This document shows positions 36,548 through 44,432 of a stretch of DNA of 64,000 bases, in pieces. Source of the stretch: Sporosarcina sp. P2. GTDB lineage: Bacteria; Bacillota; Bacilli; Bacillales_A; Planococcaceae. The notes under the pieces were generated by a model, which worked only from the letters and a program-made list of their open reading frames with translations, was not told where the DNA came from and searched no databases. The stretch spans positions 1-64,000 of the forward strand of contig NZ_PDYY01000001.1 of NCBI RefSeq assembly GCF_002743255.1, written 5' to 3'. A program made the translations under genes and the position numbers. Within the stretch, counting starts at the first letter, position 1; each line of letters starts with the position of its first letter.

Positions 36548-36599
36548 GGACAACATTTGATTGCAGCATTGCGCTGCGTCATTTGTTGTCCTCTTTTTA
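36548..36599 (+). terminator. Intrinsic terminator after the two-TM gene
   Basis: GGACAACA and TGTTGTCC pair around an inner GCAGC-attgc-GCTGC hairpin, followed by TCTTTTT. Confidence 0.88.
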
Positions 36600-36621
36600 T
36601 TTCAAAAAAGGAGTGAATGAT

Positions 36622-36711
36622 ATGAGTCTAACAAAAAATATAATTTGAACCCTTGCATTAGTAGCGGTCTATAGCCTAGTGGGTTTTTTAATTGCTAAAG
36701 CGCTTATCTAA
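36622..36711 (+). pseudogene. Small single-TM phage protein interrupted by TGA
   Basis: AAAGGAGTGA precedes ATG 36622. The frame reads MSLTKNII, then TGA, then TLALVAVYSLVGFLIAKALI and TAA. Reading the TGA as TGG would give a 29-residue one-helix membrane protein. Probably a Trp-to-stop mutation. Confidence 0.45.
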
Positions 36712-36713
36712 TT

Positions 36714-36835
36714 AAGTTTGGCAACTACTGTACACACGGTTTTCGAAGTCAAATACACAACGATATGGGCACGCATTGTTCATTTTTGCTGCAACCCTAA
36801 TTGTGTTCTTGCAAGGTTGGAGGGATGACGAATGA
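36714..36835 (+). pseudogene. Fragment of a small membrane protein
   Basis: An open frame without a start codon ends RYGHALFIFAATLIVFLQG plus WRDDE and a TGA that overlaps the next ATG. It has one hydrophobic helix. Relic of a phage gene of unknown type. Confidence 0.3.
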
Positions 36836-36948
36836 ATAAAAGCATGAAAAATCAACTCGTTGAAAAAGAGTTCATGCAGCTTGTTAAACGAGAGATAGAG
36901 AAAAAGGATACTAGGACAAGTAATAAGCGCAATAAACGAAGTGACTAA
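36832..36948 (+). CDS. Small basic phage-type protein
   Basis: 38 aa, rich in Lys/Arg/Glu (MNKSMKNQLVEKEF...), with GGAGGGATGACG as ribosome-binding region and an ATGA overlap with the preceding frame. Such small charged ORFs are common before phage terminase genes. Function unknown. Confidence 0.4.
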   Translation: MNKSMKNQLVEKEFMQLVKREIEKKDTRTSNKRNKRSD

Positions 36949-37000
36949 GGTAATGAGGTGATGAAAAGTGGTGCATTACGAGGAGACGGAAGTGATGTAG

Positions 37001-37707
37001 ATGACGAATTGGTATGAGATTCAAAGAGGATGGGAAACATCAAAGATTACTTTGGCTACATTAGCAGAAAAACATGATGTGAAACTAAAACATTGAAGAG
37101 TAAAAAAGTCGTGAAGCTAGGGTAAGAGGTGCATCTAAGCAAGGTGCAACTAGAAAGAAAAAGGTTGCAACCGAAAAAGAAGGATAAAGAGCCTGTGGTT
37201 GAGTCGGATAACCTGACTGATAAGCAACGGCCTTTTTGTATTTATTACATTAAAAGCTTTAATGCTACGAACACTGCTTACGTTGGGGGCAGTCGGCTAC
37301 TAAGAAATGCTAAGAAATGCTAAGGTGGCTGACGAGACACGTAGGCTGAAAGACGAAATGCAACAAGGTATTTTCATCGATGCTCTGGACGTGCTCAGCA
37401 AGTGCATCCAGATAGCTTACGCTGATATCACTGACTATGTCATGTTTGGTAGCGTAAAACGTCAAGTCATTAACGAGGTGACGGGCAGACCGAAATTAGA
37501 CGATAACTTCAAGCTGATCACGTACCGTGAAAGCTATGAACTTCCTAGCGAAACGCATCGATATGGTGCCTGATTACTTCAAGCGTCAATTAGAAGAGGA
37601 AAAGCTAAATATTGCTCATGCGAAGGTCTTTAGTTAGGACGATCAAGGAGAGTATGAGGATGATGGTTCAGTGAGGCTTTAAACGCTATGACTGTGGAGG
37701 TGTAGGG
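37001..37707 (+). pseudogene. Phage terminase small subunit, multiply frameshifted
   Basis: The pieces are in the right order but in different frames: MTNWYEIQRGWETSKITLAT (N-terminal HTH of PBSX-type small terminases), LTDKQRPFCIYYIKSFNATN, SRLLRNAKVADE, FIDALDVLSKCIQIAYADIT, and MVPDYFKRQLEEEKLNIAHA. There are at least four frame breaks and a small deletion after AYV. A tandem 10-bp duplication (TAAGAAATGC twice, about 37301-37322) marks one break. The protein would have started DNA packaging. Confidence 0.85.
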
Positions 37708-37784
37708 CGATGCTACTTCAAAAGAAATTGAAAAAAAAAGCAAAACACTTCTCTTTCCTTACGAATCGTAAACAGTTCAAGAAA

Positions 37785-38140
37785 AAACGGCACTATTCAA
37801 ATTTAAGCCATTCTCTATAAAATAAAAACAAGTACTTACTTGGTGGAGAAACGACTCTCCAGTCAAAGAAATGGATGGCTTCATTTGTTATGGTTCGGTG
37901 CGTGCGGGAAAAACAGTCGGCATGTCATTGTCTTACATTATATGGGGGATGGAAACGTTTCGAGATGAGAACCTAGGTATGGCAGGTAAGACAATCGGTT
38001 CATTCCGCCGTAACGTGATTACACCTTTGAAGTGGGTTCTTAATGCTAGAAGTTACATAGTGAAAGACTATTGTTCTGAAAATATGTTGTCGATCAGCAA
38101 GAACGGTGTGACGAACTTCTTCTACGTATTAGGAGGAAAA
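37785..38140 (+). pseudogene. Phage terminase large subunit, N-terminal fragment
   Basis: Readable sequence runs FKPFS, KQKQVLTWW, then GFICYGSVRAGKTVGMSLSY (Walker A GSVRAGKT), AGKTIGSFRRNVITPLKWVL and GVTNFFYVLGGK, as in PBSX/SPP1-like TerL. After FYVLGGK the homology stops abruptly; Walker B and the whole nuclease domain are missing. A frameshift and TAA also interrupt the N-terminus. Confidence 0.85.
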
Positions 38141-38150
38141 AGGTTCACTT

Positions 38151-38369
38151 ATGAAAGTTGGTCACGTCCAGTTAAACAGTGATATCGATAGTGCGGAAGA
38201 AACAAAGGCGGCTCCCTCAAATGCAGTAAAAAAAGTGAACGACAAGATAAATAATCGCTTAGATGAATCCATGCCGCTACGCTTTACGAATAATGGTAAA
38301 TTAGATCGCTGGGGTTTTCGTATGGATTACGGTGACAGTCAATTTATTTATGAAGAGGTAATTGGTTAA
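38151..38369 (+). pseudogene. Phage tail/fibre protein, C-terminal fragment
   Basis: 72 residues: LNSDIDSAEETKAAPSNAVK, then KVNDKINNRLDESMP and WGFRMDYGDSQFIYEEV. The D-S-x-E-T-xAA-x-AVKxVND pattern is typical of tail fibre proteins of Gram-positive phages. It joins the TerL fragment at 38140-38150, so it is the far side of a deletion that removed portal, capsid and most tail genes. An accidental AGGAGGAAA precedes the ATG and could allow translation. Confidence 0.65.
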
Positions 38370-38749
38370 AGGACGTTTTAAAAGTAGACACAAAAGAAAG
38401 ATAAATCGAAATAAAAAAGTCGTTGACAAAATAACCACCAATTTTCCTATTCCAAAAGAAGTTGAATGGGGAGATGGTTTGTTCAAATCAAACAAAGCTC
38501 TAGTTCATCGTGATAATCTGCAAGTGCATGTGAAAAGGAAGTGTTTTTTAGTGGGGCTGTTAGGTTCTGCGTCGTCACCCGTGGAGTATTCTTTTCAGTT
38601 GGGGGGATATATGGTTTAACTTTACCCCCTAATTTGATTTATACTATTTTCTCTCCTTTTCACAGTGAGTTAATAGTAAAGAGTAATCTTCCAGTAGGGC
38701 ACCCAGCGGTTGTAGTGCAGTATATTCTATTATAAAAGGAGCGAAATAC
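38370..38749. other. Region of unassigned prophage remnant
   Basis: An 85-codon frame (38362-38619, basic, FKSRHKRKINRNKK...) is open but has no ribosome-binding site and no recognisable family. The remainder is AT-rich. I do not call a gene here. Confidence 0.4.
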
Positions 38750-38905
38750 ATGAGAATCTTGCGGGAATACGAGGATGGGGAATATCTGATAACAGAATAT
38801 ACGAACGATGGAATTAATGTTTGTTCTACGGTCAAGGAAGCAAAAATTAAAGCAATTGAACTGATTGATGTAGAACCAACTATAGAAGAGAAGATACTGT
38901 ATTAA
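38750..38905 (+). CDS. Small phage tail-region protein
   Basis: 51 aa (MRILREYEDGEYLITEYTND...). AAAGGAG stands seven bases before the ATG. Short proteins of this kind, starting with a conserved LREYEDGxYLxTEYT-like phrase, precede XkdX genes in Gram-positive phages. The XkdX-like relic indeed follows. Confidence 0.55.
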   Translation: MRILREYEDGEYLITEYTNDGINVCSTVKEAKIKAIELIDVEPTIEEKILY

Positions 38906-38974
38906 AATTAATACCAAACTAAATTATTAGAAATGGGGATAATGTAAACGACACCATATCTATTAAATTTATCA

Positions 38975-39109
38975 ATGCAAAAACTTACTCGAAGGCTGAC
39001 ATTAAAAGACGCATCAAAATGTTCTTTATGTTTAAATCAGTTGAGCGAAGCAGAATATCAAGAACTGATGACTTTGACCGTTGAGAGATATCCTGAAGAA
39101 GTAGCTTAA
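38975..39109 (+). pseudogene. XkdX-like protein, frameshifted
   Basis: In one frame YSKADIKRRIKMFFMF, in another NQLSEAEYQELMTLTVERYP ending EEVA-stop. Joined, they resemble XkdX family proteins (YTKADIKKxVKxxxxITEEEYKEITG). A single frameshift lies near 39030. Confidence 0.5.
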
Positions 39110-39248
39110 TTTGACCATATTATTGTGCGGTGAAAAATTAAATTCAACATAATAAAGCGTTATTTTTTGACTGAAGAGAGTAAAAAGGAGGATGACTATC
39201 TTCTATATAGTATGGTTGAATAAGTAACTAATAGGAGATGGTGATAGG

Positions 39249-40481
39249 ATGGAGTTCAAAAAAGTGTTCCAATTGTTCAATAAGTTACAAAGTGTAGTGG
39301 AAAAGGGGGGAGTTAAAAGAGAAGATGATGAACCATTTCTAAGATTTGAAGCTGGGAAAAGTACTTTAATTATTCAAGGATTTGATAACGTAAATGTTTT
39401 CAATGAGACAGTTGATTATCTATGGAAGAGTGATCAGGATATATTTGATACATTTACTCGCGTTACAATAAAAAATATATTAGTAGACCTGCTTAGTAGT
39501 TCTATAGAAGGTGAGGAAGTCACTTTAGATATAATCAAAAAAATGATTGCTGACCTAAAGGAAATTCTGGAAGAGAGTTTTGAGGTGCTCTATCCCGTAT
39601 TTGGTGTAAACTATTTTAAGGCGGAACCTCTGGAAATTGGACCATACACTATTTACAATAAAAATATTCATAGGAGCGTTCTAATAAAGAAATACCCTTA
39701 CAGTGAATCTATTCTATCTCTTGAGTTAGACGATGAATATTACGGCAGCGATGTAGTAATAAGTGTATACGAAAATGCAAGGGAGCTATCACGTGCGAAT
39801 GAAAAAGCGTGTGTGAAATTCCGACAGTTTGAAGATACAATCCGATTTATGATAGGTGATTATAGCAAAAGGTACGATGTAGGAATATATAATTTCAACT
39901 CATATAGACGCACTAACAGCATTATTCTTTCTAAAACAAACGCAGGATTGAATAATAGTATGTCAGGGACTATTGATAGCATTAATTTACACCAATTCCC
40001 TATTGATGATGCCGAGTATGGACATGATAGGATATGGAGAATACTAGCGAAAACCAATCCAACTAATTTGGAAAAACGTATTATTACGGCAATAGAATGG
40101 GCTGGAAAAGCAATGAGAGACGAAGAGCCAGCGAGGGCATTTACTCAATATATATTTGGCTTGGAAGCACTATTACAGTTTCAACAAAAAGGTGTGTTAG
40201 TTTCTCCGTCAATTACTTATCAAATTTCGGAATTTGCTGCATTTATTATTACGGACGAATTAGAAAGCCGACTAGTAATTGAAAAAACGGTTAAGAAATT
40301 GTATTCTAAGCGATCTGCTATAGCTCATGGTGGTAGTAGTGATGTCGATGTTAAAGATGTTAATGAAGCTATGTATCTTTTAAAGCAAATAGTTATGATT
40401 TTACTGAAGGACCAAGATTTTAAGGGTTTTAATAGTATTGAACAAATAGGTGAATGGGTAAAAATTAAAAAATATTCGTAA
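39249..40481 (+). CDS. HEPN-domain protein (Apea-like), putative RNase or defence cargo
   Basis: 410 aa, intact, with AGGAGATGG before the ATG. The C-terminal region (about 275-395) looks like a HEPN domain: an entry helix RAFTQYIFGLEALLQ, then YSKRSAIAHGG with Arg355-x4-His360, the RxxxxH motif used by HEPN ribonucleases, and a last helix VNEAMYLLKQIVMILL. The N-terminal 270 residues form an alpha/beta region of no recognised family, as in ApeA-like proteins. It lies among dead phage genes but shows no lesion and is AT-rich. Antiphage or toxin activity is inference. Confidence 0.65.
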   Translation: MEFKKVFQLFNKLQSVVEKGGVKREDDEPFLRFEAGKSTLIIQGFDNVNVFNETVDYLWKSDQDIFDTFTRVTIKNILVDLLSSSIEGEEVTLDIIKKMIADLKEILEESFEVLYPVFGVNYFKAEPLEIGPYTIYNKNIHRSVLIKKYPYSESILSLELDDEYYGSDVVISVYENARELSRANEKACVKFRQFEDTIRFMIGDYSKRYDVGIYNFNSYRRTNSIILSKTNAGLNNSMSGTIDSINLHQFPIDDAEYGHDRIWRILAKTNPTNLEKRIITAIEWAGKAMRDEEPARAFTQYIFGLEALLQFQQKGVLVSPSITYQISEFAAFIITDELESRLVIEKTVKKLYSKRSAIAHGGSSDVDVKDVNEAMYLLKQIVMILLKDQDFKGFNSIEQIGEWVKIKKYS

Positions 40482-40520
40482 ACCGAATATCGATTTTTGA
40501 TAAATTTAATCCTCTAAATA

Positions 40521-40550
40521 GGGACGTCCACCACGGACGTTCTTTTTTAA
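40521..40550 (+). terminator. Intrinsic terminator after the HEPN gene
   Basis: ACGTCC-accac-GGACGT followed by TCTTTTTT. Confidence 0.88.
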
Positions 40551-40693
40551 TACACAAAAGTAATTGCACATTCGGGACATGATGCGACTACTCACAAAGA
40601 TTAATTCTAAGCAAGCGAAGCGTATTAGGTCATTCTATTATATGTAAATGAGACAGAGCATATAGTCTATAAAGCCATAAGGAGGTATAGATT

Positions 40694-41230
40694 ATGAATA
40701 AATCAGAGGTATCTCACGAAATCTTTTTGACGATTAGAAACCAACACTTATTTAGAGAGAGGGTTAAGAAAGATACCTCTTCGTTGCAGAAGCACTTGAA
40801 AAATTTGCTAAGTGCAAACGCTGTAATGAATAATACGCAAAAGGGATATTTTAATTTTTTACTTGATATGTCTGAAACTAAATATTACTTATCTTCTTCA
40901 TCAGACGCTACTTTAATCCTTATAAATCGGGACTGGAAAAGTTTAGTCTTAATTAGATACTGTACCACTTTAAACAAAGCGACTAAAAGAGTATTAGGAA
41001 ATCAAGCTAAATGCATAGAAATTGTAGAATTACATTCGGTAAAAAAAGGTCAAGGTTCTTTAATTATGGAGGACCTCATATCGCTTTCTGAGCGAATAAA
41101 ATTACCATTAACCCTTTTCGCGGAAACAGAAAACTTAATAAAGTATTATAAAAGATTCGGGTTTATTAATCACGGGAATCTAGGTATTGATAATGAGTTT
41201 TTATTACTGAGGATCCCTTCTGATATCTGA
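40694..41230 (+). CDS. GNAT family N-acetyltransferase
   Basis: 178 aa, with AAGGAGG before the ATG. The C-terminal half is a GNAT fold: strand CIEIVELHSVKKGQGS with the pyrophosphate loop (KKGQGS near 116-121), helix LIMEDLISLSERI, and the terminal FAETENLIKYYKRFGFINHG with its usual YYxxxGF. The N-terminal 70 residues are helical. Substrate unknown. It stands between the HEPN gene and the small hydrophobic peptide gene, each with its own ACGTCC-type terminator. Confidence 0.75.
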   Translation: MNKSEVSHEIFLTIRNQHLFRERVKKDTSSLQKHLKNLLSANAVMNNTQKGYFNFLLDMSETKYYLSSSSDATLILINRDWKSLVLIRYCTTLNKATKRVLGNQAKCIEIVELHSVKKGQGSLIMEDLISLSERIKLPLTLFAETENLIKYYKRFGFINHGNLGIDNEFLLLRIPSDI

Positions 41231-41240
41231 AGAAGACTGA

Positions 41241-41264
41241 GTAAAGTAAAGTAAAGTAAAGTTG
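41241..41264. repeat. GTAAA microsatellite
   Basis: Four to five tandem GTAAA units (GTAAAGTAAAGTAAAGTAAA) lie just after the GNAT stop codon. They may vary in length by slippage. Confidence 0.8.
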
Positions 41265-41270
41265 GTTTTC

Positions 41271-41298
41271 AGAACGTCCACATCGGACGTTCTTTTTT
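41271..41298 (+). terminator. Intrinsic terminator after the GNAT gene
   Basis: AACGTCC-acatc-GGACGTT followed by CTTTTTT. Confidence 0.9.
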
Positions 41299-41382
41299 GT
41301 CATAAATGTGTAAAAGCTACTTCTTTTAAGTAATGGGATAGATACAGGTCAAGTACCTAGTATCTTAAAAGGAGTAGTATCT

Positions 41383-41466
41383 ATGATTGAAATATGTGTT
41401 TCTATCACTACTGACGTAAAAGTAATATTTATTATTATTACACTTACTTGGGCTAAGAGAAAATAA
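41383..41466 (+). CDS. 27-aa hydrophobic peptide, possible type I toxin-like or membrane peptide
   Basis: MIEICVSITTDVK, then a hydrophobic core VIFIIITLTWA and a basic end KRK. AAAAGGAG stands eight bases before the ATG, and a strong terminator follows the stop within 40 bp, so it is a compact single-gene unit. Size and layout fit type I toxins or phage membrane peptides. An antisense RNA promoter was not identified. Confidence 0.4.
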   Translation: MIEICVSITTDVKVIFIIITLTWAKRK

Positions 41467-41474
41467 AAGAATGA

Positions 41475-41503
41475 AGAACGTTCCAAACGGAGCGTTCTTT
41501 TTT
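41475..41503 (+). terminator. Intrinsic terminator after the 27-aa ORF
   Basis: AACGttCC-aaac-GGagCGTT followed by CTTTTTT. Confidence 0.85.
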
Positions 41504-41542
41504 GTATCTATTTATAAAGAGAAAAGTGTAGTTGGCTGAGGA

Positions 41543-41935
41543 ATGACGAAGACAGAGGAGGCACTAGAGATGCTCGAAAGAAACGGTGAACTAATTCATC
41601 ATGACTTTCCGCCAAGATTGGAGAAAATCAATAATGCGCAGAGGGATTTCAACACGCGGGTAGAGGCTGTCAAGGGAAAAGTCACTGAAATCAAGTCATC
41701 ACAAACGAATTTAGAACTAACGGTAATGAAAGATGGGAAAGAAACTAGAGGAATCCTAAATAAGTTTGTGAACTATTACTTTTCCGCAGACAAGCAACCC
41801 TTGCAAACGGAGCGTGACGTGATCCGCGTAGATGAGCGCATTACACTTGAAAGTCTTTCCCTTCGCGAGAAAATAGTGTTAGGGATCGTTGGTGCGCCTG
41901 TGGGGGTGGATTGCTTGGCGGGATTGTCGCGTTAA
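41543..41935 (+). pseudogene. XhlA-like haemolysin/holin-accessory protein, C-terminus frameshifted
   Basis: 130 aa with a coiled-coil start and ETRGILNKFVNYYFSADKQP followed by SLREKIVLGIVGA, the XhlA pattern. The expected C-terminal transmembrane helix is lost: after GIVGA the frame reads PVGVDCLAGLSR-stop, whereas a Gly/Ile-rich strand appears in another frame. XhlA normally acts with the holin in lysis. Confidence 0.6.
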
Positions 41936-41953
41936 TGTAATTCATGAAATATA

Positions 41954-42241
41954 ATGAAAATCAATTTTAAAGTAAGTTTCAGAAATCCGATATTTCTTGC
42001 TCAACTATTACTCACTGTTTTTGGTCCGGTGCATGTCTATTACGGATTGGTGCCAAAGGATATTACTTCTATTCCGGCTTTGATGGAGTTGTTGAAAGGT
42101 GCGTTTTCTAACCCATGTGTAATCGGTACTATGATTTATAGTTTTTATAACGCCGTAACGATCCGACGTTAGATGGATTTGGAGACAGCAAACAACAAAC
42201 AACCATTAGATTATCAACGACCTAAAAAGGTGGGTGAATAA
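41954..42241 (+). pseudogene. Phage holin (phi LC3-type), frameshifted near the 3' end
   Basis: MKINFKVSFRNPIFLAQLLL begins a phi LC3-like holin with one or two membrane helices. The open frame stops at 42172 after VTIRR; the usual ending (DPTLDGFGDSKQ, then PLDYQRPKKVGE) follows in two other frames to a TAA at 42239. Two frameshifts, so inactive as a full-length protein, although the N-terminal helices remain. Confidence 0.7.
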
Positions 42242-43105
42242 TGAGAGCATCCGTATCCAATAAATCGCTAAATCCGAACGAGTTAATCAAACGTGCCTAC
42301 CACGAGGGTATCAATATCCGAATTACAGCTAGACACCGTACTCATGTGGAGCAATAGTGGCTATACAATCAACGACGCACTATACCAGGTAATATTGTAA
42401 CAAATGTGCGTCCTGGTCAATCTATCCATAACTTTGGGTTAGCTATTGATTACGTCTTGGTAAATGAGGACGACACTAACGTATCGTGGGTAGTCAACAA
42501 ACAGTGGCGCAGGGGGTAATCGGTAAGCAACTTGGATTTCATTCCGTGATTACCCTCATTTAGATTTACAACGCGGTATGTCGTTAGCTAACTTGCGAGC
42601 TGGCAGACTTCCATCAATACCGTCTGTTCCTTCACGTCCATACCTTGGACAAGGCGACGCTGGCGCAGAGGTGTCAGCTATGCAACGAGCGCTAAATAGC
42701 GCTGGGTTACATAACTGACATTGACGGTTCGTTCGGACAAAGTACAGAGAGTACATTACGAGCGTACCAATCAGCAAATGGTTAAAAGTCAATGGATTGT
42801 ATGAAGAAGTCGCAAAACATGCGTTGGGTAATCCTGACATAGTGGTAGCAGTCGATAATATAGGAGATGGTGATTCGAAATTTTCAAGTGGATCACTACG
42901 CAAAGAGCTAGTGTTCAGCCTGGGCAGTAAAGCGCACCGTCAGATGTCGGTTGACGCGGCTGTATCACAGGACTATAGCCAATCGCATGCAGAGAAGTTA
43001 GTAGATGGCGACCCACTGGCTTTGACCGCAGGAACCATTATAAAACTGATGAAGTCCGGTGCGTTGAAAGCTATTAATCAAAAGTTAAAGTGGACTTTTC
43101 TATAA
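42241..43105 (+). pseudogene. Endolysin, M15C/CwlK-type peptidase with peptidoglycan-binding domain, decayed
   Basis: Blocks in order: LNPNELIKRAYHEGINIRIT, a TAG, then RTIPGNIVTNVRPGQSIHNF with GLAIDYV (the SxHxxGxAxD zinc motif), DYPHLDLQRGMS, a linker with PSVPSRPYLGQGDAGAEVS, and the peptidoglycan-binding repeat IDGSFGQSTESTLRAYQSAN, then VNGLYEEVAKHALG. There are a stop and at least three frame changes. The last 102 codons (42797-43105) stay open. The L-Ala-D-Glu peptidase type is inferred from motifs. Confidence 0.82.
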
Positions 43106-43227
43106 TGGATAGGCCGCTTTTTTACTAAAGAGTGTATTAGACTTAATCTGTCCATTGAAATAATATCCTCCACAACATCCCCCAGTTATTTCGCTTCGAA
43201 CCTTATTTTACAAAGTTTCATAAAATA

Positions 43228-43272
43228 GAAAAAACCCTTGAAACCTAGCTGTTAAGCTGTTTCAAGAGTTTT
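43228..43272 (-). terminator. Intrinsic terminator of rpsD
   Basis: Minus strand CTTGAAAC ... GTTTCAAG with an inner AGCT/AGCT pairing, followed by GGTTTTTT. Confidence 0.85.
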
Positions 43273-43300
43273 AAATACTGACGTTTATTAAGTGTTCTAA

Positions 43301-43903
43301 TTAACGAGAGTAGAATTCAACGATCAATGCTTCGTTGATTTCAGCAGCTAATTCGCCACGCTCTGGAAGGCGTACGAATGTACCTTTTTTCGTCTCTTTA
43401 TCAAAAGTTACGAAATCTGGAACGAAGTTATTTACTTCTAGAGCTTCTTCGATAGCAGTCAAGTTTTGAGATTTCTCACGAAGAGAGATTTCAGAACCTG
43501 TTTTCACTGCGAATGAAGGGATGTCAACGCGCTTGCCGTCTACCAAGATGTGACCGTGGTTGACTAGCTGACGAGCTGCACGACGAGTGCGTGCAAGACC
43601 CATGCGGTACACAACGTTATCCAAGCGAGCTTCAAGAAGAATCATGAAGTTTTCACCGTGAATACCTTGCATTTTACCAGCTTTGTTGAAAAGTGTGCGG
43701 AATTGACGTTCGTTCACTCCGTACATAAAGCGTAGTTTTTGTTTTTCCTGTAATTGCATTCCGTATTCGGAAAGTTTTTTACGTTGGTTTGGACCGTGTT
43801 GTCCTGGTGCGTATGGACGCTTTTCAATTTCTTTACCAGTGCCTGTTAGTGAGATACCTAAACGGCGTGACAATTTCCAAGATGGACCTGTATATCGAGC
43901 CAT
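43301..43903 (-). CDS. rpsD: 30S ribosomal protein S4
   Basis: 200 aa. It begins [21 protein letters not shown], contains the S4 RNA-binding domain ([20 protein letters not shown], then [18 protein letters not shown]), and ends VEFYSR. S4 nucleates 16S rRNA folding and in B. subtilis represses its own synthesis through the rpsD leader. GGAGGAG precedes the ATG. It marks the right border of the accessory block. Confidence 0.98.
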   Translation of the reverse strand: MARYTGPSWKLSRRLGISLTGTGKEIEKRPYAPGQHGPNQRKKLSEYGMQLQEKQKLRFMYGVNERQFRTLFNKAGKMQGIHGENFMILLEARLDNVVYRMGLARTRRAARQLVNHGHILVDGKRVDIPSFAVKTGSEISLREKSQNLTAIEEALEVNNFVPDFVTFDKETKKGTFVRLPERGELAAEINEALIVEFYSR

Positions 43904-44095
43904 GAGAGACTCCTCCTCTGTTGGTTTTATTTTGTTGTAAAATAAGACCAGATATGTTCAATCCATCTGCCATTCTATAATCTTGCAACTTCGCCCCTGC
44001 AGCCTCGAGGTTACGTGGTGCACCTTAAAAAAGGAATAGACTGGACAAAACAGAACACATAACTGCTGCGAATATTTTACACAAAGCATAGCATA
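43904..44095 (-). promoter_or_regulatory. Candidate S4 autoregulatory leader of rpsD
   Basis: About 180 nt between the rpsD start and its promoter. The minus-strand transcript holds CCTCGAGG and GTGCAC-like palindromes. A regulatory leader is known for rpsD of B. subtilis; assignment here rests on position and length, not on a matched structure. Confidence 0.4.
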
Positions 44096-44118
44096 CCAAG
44101 TTATTGACTATTGGTCAA
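44090..44118 (-). promoter_or_regulatory. SigA promoter of rpsD
   Basis: On the minus strand TTGACC, a 17-base spacer and TATGCT. Confidence 0.7.
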
Positions 44119-44201
44119 GCATTTCAGTTTTATAAGTTGCAGTAAAGTAAATCACTTCAGTTTTTAAAAATGATATTTACCTAGTACTGCAACACTTAGC
44201 A

Positions 44202-44289
44202 GATTTTCGTTACAGGCGGTGACTCCAGCTAGAACAGCGCGGGCTTGAAGCCGTGCCTGCGGAAAGCGCCCGCCTGGAACGGAAATCAG
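44202..44289. repeat. MITE-like intergenic repeat, copy B (88 bp, opposite orientation)
   Basis: Starts GATTTTCGTTACAGGCGG and ends CCGCCTGGAACGGAAATC, the same terminal motifs as copy A but reversed, with a shorter interior. The interior GGCTTGAAGCCGTGCCTGCG matches the reverse complement of copy A's GGGCACGGCTTC stretch. It lies in the gap between rpsD and megL. Confidence 0.82.
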
Positions 44290-44382
44290 CGTTTCTTAAC
44301 TAGTTATAGATTTCTTTATTCTATTTAAAATAGATTGAAGTAATTGCTCTTTCGTTTTGCAAACAATCGATGTACACTAGAC

Positions 44383-44397
44383 TAAAGCGTTTTCATC
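44383..44397. promoter_or_regulatory. Weak candidate cre (CcpA) site before megL
   Basis: Reverse-strand ATGAAAACGCTTTAG approaches the cre consensus WTGNAANCGNWNNCW with mismatches in its last two conserved positions. Only a candidate. Confidence 0.3.
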
Positions 44398-44432
44398 ATA
44401 ATATGAATAAGCTATAAAAAGGAGGAATCAGC

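Noticed and set aside
38362..38619. 85-codon basic ORF as a gene
   Set aside because: No ribosome-binding site, no family pattern, and it lies across a deletion-rich relic.
34323..43300. att direct repeats flanking the prophage
   Set aside because: I compared the sequence near 34.3-34.8 kb with 43.1-43.3 kb by eye and found no convincing shared core; a computed search is needed.
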